DNA from: Owenia fusiformis | Lineage: Eukaryota > Annelida > Polychaeta > Sabellida > Oweniidae | Assembly (NCBI GenBank): GCA_903813345.2 | Contig: CAIIXF020000008.1 | Coordinates: forward strand, 16,664,822 to 16,728,821 | Length of the DNA: 64,000 nucleotides | Direction: 5' to 3' | Shown here: in pieces, positions 57,901 to 64,000 of the stretch | How the letters are laid out: every line of letters begins with the position of its first letter | Numbering within the stretch: the first letter of the stretch is position 1 | Notes under the pieces: model-generated | Database searches by the model: none | Told to the model about the DNA's origin: nothing | What the model saw: the letters and a program-made list of their open reading frames with translations, nothing else | Program-made: the position numbers and the translations under genes

Positions 57901-60900
57901 CTTTGGATAGTAGACACGAAAATGACACTGCTTTGAGTGATAAAAATCGAAAGAGCTACCAACCTAAGATTCAAAAACAAAATCAATGTTGAGGGTTGTC
58001 TATCATCTACTGAAAAGGAAAACACTTCAAAACCACCCCAAACCCACTCAAGTATGAGATACACCAGTTATGTATGGTCAGTTTTGGATATAGGGTATAT
58101 CCCTCAAGAAATATACATGTATAGGGAGGTATGGATATATCCATCAGGATATACCCTATATCCAAAACCTCCCAGTTCATCACCCTTATTTATTTACCTT
58201 TCTTTATCACTTCCTTTCCTGGACATAAAGTACATATTATAACCATCCTATATTTACAACAGATGCATGGTGCAAGTTTAACGTCTAATGTTACTTTTAC
58301 CAAACGGGTTGTGGTTGAATTTAAACTTTTTTCATATAGATATTGTTTCTTAGCCTGGCTCCTTTGATCAAAGGCTCTCGTACAAGAGCTTTTAGCTCTT
58401 AGAGATCTACCAACAACTCCAATACTACTAAAAAACAAAAGAATATGAAATAATTGGTTATTTCAAATATTTATTCCAAACATATCTGAAAACCAAATTT
58501 CTATTTTCAGACTGTAGCAGGCAATAAATGGTTCCTGAAGTTTGATGTAAATGACCCAGAGAAAGGCCAGGTATGTATATGCATATTAAAAGAAGAGTTA
58601 GTAGATATATATTATATTCATCCAATAATTAGTAGGATTTTCTGGATGTAACATCATCACAATTGTTAAATTGATCAATGAATTTTGGAACTGTAAAAAA
58701 TAGCAGGAAAAGCCAGGAAGTATTCCTTCCCCAATCCCCAGCTACCATATTATAAGACTATATGGTTCATCATGGAAGAAAGCGTTTTTGAAGTCTGCTG
58801 CTGGGTTAAATTATATATCTTGATGTGACTTAGTTTGGTTTAGATTAAATTATTACCTCTGATTTTTGGTCCGATATTTTTTCAAGCAATCTCAATTTTT
58901 CTTGGTTTAAAAACATCCTTATTAGTATTTATATTTTTTCAGTTAACAGGTATTTTGGTTATTCTAAGGAAATTTGCTTTATACATTAAATTGATCAGGA
59001 AAGGCTCTTTAGAATAAAAATGTTTAAAACAGATATAGAGTTTGTAACAGTGTATATTAAAAAGCATAAAAGTTGAAGGATATTTCTTTTGTCCCCTTAT
59101 CCCCTTATCTAATGTCCTCATGTTAAGTGGTTGTAAGTTGTCCTTAAATATTACTTAAAATATTGTTACTTTGAAGTAAACAGGAGTAAACAAGTTCTTT
59201 TGTTTGTTAAATGATACTCAGACATGAGGACATAACATTTAATGATACTCCAAGGACAAAGTTGCATAGCAGTTGTCTGAGTTGAACAACTCTAAAAGTA
59301 TAACTTATTTTCTGGCAGACATTAACCCAAAACATGTTTGAATAGTCATCCTAATCATAAGTGTGATATTAGCCTAATATAGATTCTTTGTGATTATGTA
59401 CCCACCACAAGTAGTGACATAACTTTTTTACGGACAGTGTTCGGCGATCAGTCTTTGGTGGTTGGTATTTAGTGGTTTGTGTTTGGTGGTCAGCATCTCT
59501 AACAAATGACAGGTGGTGATATTTTGCATGTTAATGGCTTGTTAATGTATGTTGCAACCCCCCTTTTGGTTCCCAAATCTCTCTTTTTGACAATAAACTC
59601 TATTTGTCTGCATCTAAATAATCTGAGATTGTGCTGACATGAAGTTAATTGATGAATCCATCTTGACTAGACTTCTATATCTGTTTCATAAAAGTTGTTT
59701 ACAAAGCTGAATTCTAAAAAATGGTTCTAGTTTTAACAAACTTTACATGAACTATAAATTTGCAGTTATCAGGTTATTTTAACAGTCATGTAATCTACTT
59801 TAGCAATGAAGAGAAATGAATAGACCTTTTGAAATAGCTATGATATCTTGTTAAGGGATGATATCCAATCATCAACAGTCATGAAAAAACAAAGATATTT
59901 TGTTATGCTCCCCCTCCCCTCATCTAATGAAATTTTAAGATGTTGATTTGTGTTTCATTTGTCTTTGAAAATTCAAAAATCAGTTATATCAAGAAATTGA
60001 TTTTAATCAGAAAACAAGAGTTCAAGTATTGTAAACAAATCCCATGTTCAGCAAATCTATCTGTAGTGTAATGAATAGATGCACAGTGGCAATAATGCCC
60101 ATATGTAGCATGCAGCCCATTATATCTATTATTTTGAAATCTGCCCCCCCCCCTTGCTAAGGGGTGAGATGACAAATTGATCAATGTGGGACTAATTTTA
60201 GCATCAATTCATATGTTTATTTTTACCATGATCTGTTGTTCTTACGGTATACATGGTTCTAACCATATACATATTTAATAATTTGTCATAAAACTATAAT
60301 AAACATTCAGCTTTCAATAGAATGAATTTACTCTCTGAATAGTAATTTTTTTCATTTACAAAGGCGCTGTTATCCATAAAATTAATATAATGTTCATTAC
60401 ACCAGCGCTTGCATTAGGTTAGAAAATTTGTGAGTCCCAAAGACGCAATTTTTTTTTAAAAAGTGTGTCCTTTGAAAAAAAAGTGTGTCCCCTATTTCTA
60501 GCCTGATTTGAGGTATAACTTTATTTTAAAAGCATTTTTTACCAAAACACCTTTCAGTTTTTGATTTCTTGCTGCGAATTTAAAACGGAAGTAAACGTTA
60601 AGTACGGACTGAATAAATGCATGTTCGTTCATTCGACAATGAATACATTTTATTTCATGAATAACCTAATATTTGTTTCTGAATAGGAAAAACTGTGGCG
60701 TGTCATGGTTTCAAATCTAAAAATAAACAAAGTCGAAAAAATTCGAGAGAATCATGATTATTTGTAAATATTCAACATGTTGAGCCTTATTTACAATTCA
60801 AATAAAGGTGAGAGATCATAATTATTTGTTTTTGTTAGGTATCGTTGTAAACACATTGTAGTATTGACCTAAAAAAAATTTGCGTCCAAAAAACGGAAAT

Positions 60901-63422
60901 ATTTTCAATTTTTGCGTCCTCCAAATTATTTTTGAGTCCTTAACATGTAGGGGATGCCGTTAATGCAAGCCCTGATTACATGCTGGTTGGTTGGCATATC
61001 ATTTAAAGTGCTAATGGCTGTAATGCTCCTCTTAAATAGATGTTAAATATTTTGAATTCTTATTGATATTAAACTTATACAATCAACTGACTTATACGTT
61101 ATCATTGGAGCTTGAAAAGCATCGTTCCTGTATAAAGTGAAATGATTTGATCCTGTGATAGTGTAAGTTACATACCATTCTGAATTAAAAATATTCTAGG
61201 GTTACTAAGGATTATACTGTAGATACACTTAATTTGGCTACCATTTTAATTTGACGGATTGGTGGATTCAGAAAATCTACCAAATTAAAAATCTGTCAAA
61301 TTTCAGTGTTGAGGTGTTGTCTAATGCACTTCAGGGGTACTCCAGGGGCCCCTTTTCCTGTCAACATGTCATCAATTCTACATTATTCCAAAAGAAATAC
61401 ATAAAATATCTGAGTAAACACCTGTCCCAATGACATAAACATCTACAAAAATTAAACTTCAGTCCTGAATCCTCCACCAATATTTTAAATTGAGCAAATC
61501 CGTCAAATTAAGTAGTGTTAAAATAAGTGTATCTACAGTAAGGCTTTTAATAATGTAGATAACATTGCAGGTGAATCAATAAAAGATGAATATCAATATT
61601 GTATTGATAGAAAATATTTTCTGTTTTATATCTTACAATGTGAAAAACAACATGCATGATTTGCAGAATATCAAACTTGATTCTAGATCCAGATTAAACT
61701 TCGCTAATCCTTCAGTAGAGTTTTGCGACTGTTCAATTTGAAATAATTGATGCTTCATATTTCATGTTTTTTGTCTCAAAAGCTCAGTACTGTCAACCCC
61801 CAAAGATTTTCTCGCGGGACATATTTTTTAGACCCAGTTCCCAAAATTCGCGGGATTTTGCGGGACATCCACCTAAATTCCCGGGATTTCGCGGGACATT
61901 TAAGGGATTTGCGTGATTGCGCTAAAAGGAGAAATGTTGATCAAATTCGCGGGATTTCGCGGGACCATTCGAGGGACAAACACGCTACTTGCGGGACAAT
62001 TAACAGGGTAACCACCAAAGACTTCAGAGAGGGATAATTTTTCTAGACAAAGTGTCCTAAATTCGCGGGATTTTGCGGGACATCCACCTTTTGCGGGATG
62101 TCGCAGGACATTCAAGGGATTTTTAATGTAAAAGTACTCTTGAATCAAACTTTCAGATACTGATTTATCAAATATAATGCACTTAACTAAAAGTAAACGT
62201 CAACACAATTCCACACAATACGCATAGAACTATTATTAAACTATCATAAACCACGCTTTAGGTGTGAGTACCGTAATCCGACACGAAATTCAAAAATTCT
62301 TGTGAATACTTTGCACTTATGGCGTTCGTGAATCGTGACCAACTATGAAACATTTAACCCCATAGTGTAATATATCAAAATGTACCTATTCGTATAGGGG
62401 TTCGATTATTCTACATCAAATTATGGGGAGTCAGGTTTCTTTTCGAGATATCAGTGTCCATTTATTGGAACTCGCGTTTGCTAACATTTGTTCAGTTCTG
62501 AGATGAAGGCCGTGACACGCGTAGTAAAAAGGCCAACGTTGGAACTAATCGTGACATACATCCCTATTTCCGTAATTAAAATGAAATTTGCACTCTTCCT
62601 CTTTATTTTGATACCAAACGGCATGCTAGAAGCCAACTATGGTGTTATTTGGATCAAAATCATAGTTTTATAAGTGTACTATATGCTCCTTCCAAAAGCA
62701 GTCTTCGATGATCTGATGCACTGGGAGTTCGGCAGCACTTTTCAAATTAGGTAAACTTGACTCCTCAAAAGTGCAAAAAGCTTAGCTTCTTATATCACAA
62801 TATAATCACAATTATTTAGCCTCGGGGATTGTTACAATTTTGAAAATTCGCGGAGGTCAAAGCCGTCGTTTGCGGGAATTCGCGGGACATTGCGGGACAC
62901 GCGAATAAGCCAAATTTTGGTCAAATTCGCGGGATAATCCCGCCATTCGCGGGACACTTGACAGCTCTGAAAGCTGAGCCCATAGAATATACCCCTAGTT
63001 CATCCATCTATTCATCAGTCATCCGGCAGTTCAAGAAGTTCGCCATAGAAAAGTTCAGTAAAGTCCTTGAACAATTATATTCATATATTTTGCACTTATG
63101 ATTGCTTTGAAGAGTGTAAAATTTATTTAATGTATATTAGACTCACTGTCATATTCTTCTTTTATTTTCACAGTTAGAACGATGTGTTGCTGAAGTGCAT
63201 GAGCAATCATGGCTGGAGAAAATGGAAGTTTTGTCCCTGGATTGCAACGCGGAATCCCAGAATACCCTAAAATATGCACAAATGACTGGAGGGCCTCGAC
63301 CTATCGATGTGAATGACGCAGGTGTTCAGGGGGCCTTAAAGTTTGCCATGACAACCATCAATGGCAGGTCTAACTCATTGTATAGACATATGCTGACACA
63401 GACTGTTGAAGCAACCTCTCAG
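51962..63422 (+). CDS. secreted multi-domain cystatin, 5' part
   Basis: Three exons, all phase 0: 51962-52144, 58511-58570 and 63174-63422, 164 codons so far; the last donor leads off the window, so the gene is partial. A signal peptide (MKVAIFLLLLQLVSAQA) is followed by cystatin domain 1. It has an N-terminal Gly pair (AVGGKK), the helix (HVAEFVVKYMNERDH), the QxVxG loop QTVAG formed across the exon 1/2 junction, KWFLKFDV, and a Cys pair around HEQSW (in place of the usual PW loop). A second domain starts with TGGPRPIDVNDAGVQGALKF and stops just before its own QxVxG exon. Cystatins block papain-type and legumain-type cysteine proteases. The exon pattern repeats per domain, so more domains are likely beyond 64,000. 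Intron 1 (6.4 kb) is full of mobile elements. Confidence 0.88.
52314..52358. repeat. perfect 20-bp palindrome
   Basis: The arms ttatcccgttcccggactat (52,314-52,333) and atagtccgggaacgggataa (52,339-52,358) are exact reverse complements around a 5-base loop. Similar words (cgtaccagcaccatagtcct, gcaggactatagtcctggca) recur at 52,433, 52,935 and 53,195, so it is probably the terminal part of the element family at 52,430. Confidence 0.85.
52430..52975. mobile_element. inverted-repeat element, copy 1 (cystatin intron 1)
   Basis: The arms of about 190 bp are imperfect reverse complements: left has cacttaagatacctacttca, atagttgaatccacaattgt and aacattttctttttcatc; right has acaattgtggattcaactac and atgtatcttaagtg. 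A second copy lies at 57,375-57,690, and a third partial arm (53,210-53,292) is cut by element E3. The superfamily is not clear. Confidence 0.7.
53293..54444. mobile_element. CAG...CTG element E3, carrying a nested MITE
   Basis: Ends cagtgctctctttatgcgtc and ggagagcactg are inverted (cagtgctctcctt on the far side once the nested MITE is removed). Flanks cttaagat and cttaaagg share six of eight bases, so a target duplication is plausible but not exact. The interior repeats agtctggactgg / cagtccag words in both orientations at both ends (53,315-53,400 and 54,005-54,125), with a unique AT-rich middle. No open frame looks like a protein. Confidence 0.65.
54136..54433. mobile_element. piggyBac-like MITE, copy 1
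   Basis: TTAA on both sides (54,136-54,139 and 54,430-54,433) encloses the inverted ends cctcttgactacccag and gggattcaagagg. The TTAA duplication is the piggyBac signature. It has landed in the right end of E3, so E3 is older. A second copy, in reverse orientation, is at 63,438-63,734. No coding content. Confidence 0.85.
54445..56087. other. intron sequence, nothing recognised
   Basis: Cystatin intron 1. AT-rich, with no exon, RNA gene or clear repeat seen. The flank cttaaagggaatgcgaagtt at 54,445 matches aaacttctcattccctttaa at 57,360 in reverse complement, hinting at a larger rearranged or composite element between them. Confidence 0.4.
56088..56544. mobile_element. CAG...CTG element E8, CpG-rich interior
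   Basis: A perfect 12-bp inverted terminus: cagtcacatttg at 56,088 and caaatgtgactg at 56,533-56,544. The 457 bp interior is much richer in G+C and CpG than the surroundings and repeats cgtacggc/gccgtacg and cgtaggg/ccctacg words. No target duplication was found. The interior composition contrasts sharply with the AT-rich intron. Confidence 0.65.
57375..57690. mobile_element. inverted-repeat element, copy 2 (cystatin intron 1)
   Basis: Same family as 52,430-52,975: aagatacctacttcaataga and tgtagttgaatccacagtt on the left, then cagacaattgtggattca on the right, cut off early by a short C-run. The interior word cttttcaagatggcggttgg is shared with copy 1. Confidence 0.7.
57691..59402. other. intron sequence around cystatin exon 2
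   Basis: Apart from the 60-bp exon 2 (58,511-58,570), no coding or RNA feature is seen. A short inverted pair (gttttggatatagggtatat at 58,081 and atataccctatatccaaaac at 58,149) could form a hairpin with arms of about 20 bp. Confidence 0.5.
59403..59549. repeat. GTCACCACC-family MITE, copy G
   Basis: Starts ccaccacaagtagtgacata, has ggtggttggtatttagtgg phrases inside, and ends caggtggtgatattttgcat then gttaatggcttgtt. In cystatin intron 2. Confidence 0.7.
59550..60402. other. intron sequence, nothing recognised
   Basis: Cystatin intron 2. AT-rich DNA with no gene, RNA or clear repeat. A short C-run sits near 60,145. Confidence 0.4.
60403..60974. mobile_element. CAG...CTG element E5
   Basis: Ends cagcgcttgcatta and taatgcaagccctg are inverted. 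The flanks share attac (60,396-60,400 and 60,975-60,979), offset by two bases on the left. The interior repeats agtgtgtcc, gagtcc and tgcgtcc words near both ends (60,434-60,500 and 60,885-60,945) around an AT-rich middle. Non-coding. Confidence 0.6.
61785..62969. mobile_element. CAG...CTG element E2, 6-bp target duplication
   Basis: Ends cagtactgtcaacccccaaa and gcgggacacttgacagctct plus g, with the exact hexamer aaagct on both sides (61,779-61,784 and 62,970-62,975). The right end is related to that of E1. The terminal thirds are packed with cgcgggattttgcgggacat phrases (about ten). The middle (62,110-62,800) is unique and includes a 61-codon plus-strand frame (62,488-62,673) with no recognisable protein. 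In cystatin intron 2. Confidence 0.8.
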
Positions 63423-63437
63423 GTGCAGTGTGCTTCA

Positions 63438-63734
63438 TTAATCTCTTGAATCCCAGGCTCTAAAATCGGTTGAAATCATAGAATTTTTCATTTTTGCCAG
63501 CTTTTGGCATTTTACTACATACATACAACAGGTGATGCTTGTTTTAGTAAAATTAGGCGGCAAAGATTATTTCTACACATTGTAAAACAATTTTTATGTA
63601 AAGTAGATGAAAATTGTTCAAATAAGAGCAATTTTAGTGAAAATTTTTGTGACGGATTATCTTATCACTCTGGGTTTCAAGGCCATTTCTGAGGTGACGA
63701 GAAATCTTGTCACTCTTGGAAGTCAAGAGGTTAA
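63438..63734. mobile_element. piggyBac-like MITE, copy 2
   Basis: TTAA at 63,438-63,441 and 63,731-63,734 encloses tctcttgaatcccaggctct ... ggaagtcaagagg. Reverse-orientation copy of the 54,136 element and clearly diverged from it. It starts only 15 bp after the exon 3 donor of the cystatin gene. The 62-codon frame inside is an artefact. Confidence 0.85.
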
Positions 63735-64000
63735 TGTAGATGAAGTAGAAATACAGTAGCATCCCCTTTATCATGATTACAATATCTGTACTTTTTGTTG
63801 AGGAAACATCTCATGTAAATTTTGACTGAATGAAATAGGTTTGCGTTTCTTGTCATGAAATCAGACTTTTTTGGCTGATTCATAATTTTTTCTTGTTGTT
63901 ATTTTTATTCATAATGTTACTGTGCATTCAATGTATAGTCTTAATGTACATTTCATGGGCGTAGCGCTATATTTCTAAGTAGTACGCCACCACGGGAACA

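Overview
This is an animal nuclear genome segment: AT-rich, with intron-split genes, GT-AG splice sites in consistent phase and dense short repeats. The genes point to a marine invertebrate, probably a lophotrochozoan such as a mollusc or brachiopod. That is a guess from gene content and repeat style; no ribosomal or mitochondrial marker is present. All gene models were assembled by hand from splice signals, codon phase and protein recognition.

Layout. 1-6.3 kb: no gene, only short inverted-repeat elements and a satellite-like element ending in a (GGAC)n tract. 6.3-8.7 kb (-): a two-exon membrane-anchored SGNH/PC-esterase-like protein. 13.7-17.5 kb (-): an eight-exon F-box protein with a beta-propeller-like C-terminus. 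17.9-20.8 kb: a large foldback element with other repeats nested in it. 22.6-28.2 kb: a decayed copy of a large multicopy invertebrate gene family, split by an inserted satellite-like element and bracketed by 0.34 kb inverted repeats. 28.5-36.9 kb (-): TEDC1, eight exons, 448 aa. 37.3-39.9 kb (+): a C11orf68/BLES03 homologue, head to head with TEDC1 across about 450 bp. 41.6-50.9 kb (-): RNF216, an RBR ubiquitin ligase with two phase-compatible alternative C-termini. 52.0-63.4 kb (+): the 5' part of a secreted multi-domain cystatin, running off the right edge.

The genes look like unrelated neighbours. The exceptions in arrangement are the two divergent pairs, TEDC1/C11orf68 and RNF216/cystatin. 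TEDC1 belongs to the delta/epsilon-tubulin machinery of centrioles, RNF216 and the F-box protein to ubiquitin signalling, the cystatin to protease inhibition outside the cell, and the SGNH protein probably to glycan acyl chemistry in the secretory pathway.

The most striking material lies between genes. At least seven short non-autonomous elements have CAG...CTG termini; four have exact 5-8 bp target duplications. Each is filled with its own short phrase repeated in both orientations. There are also piggyBac-like MITEs with TTAA duplications, mariner-like MITEs, and a transposon with about 150 bp inverted repeats that keeps a 53-residue transposase-like N-terminus.
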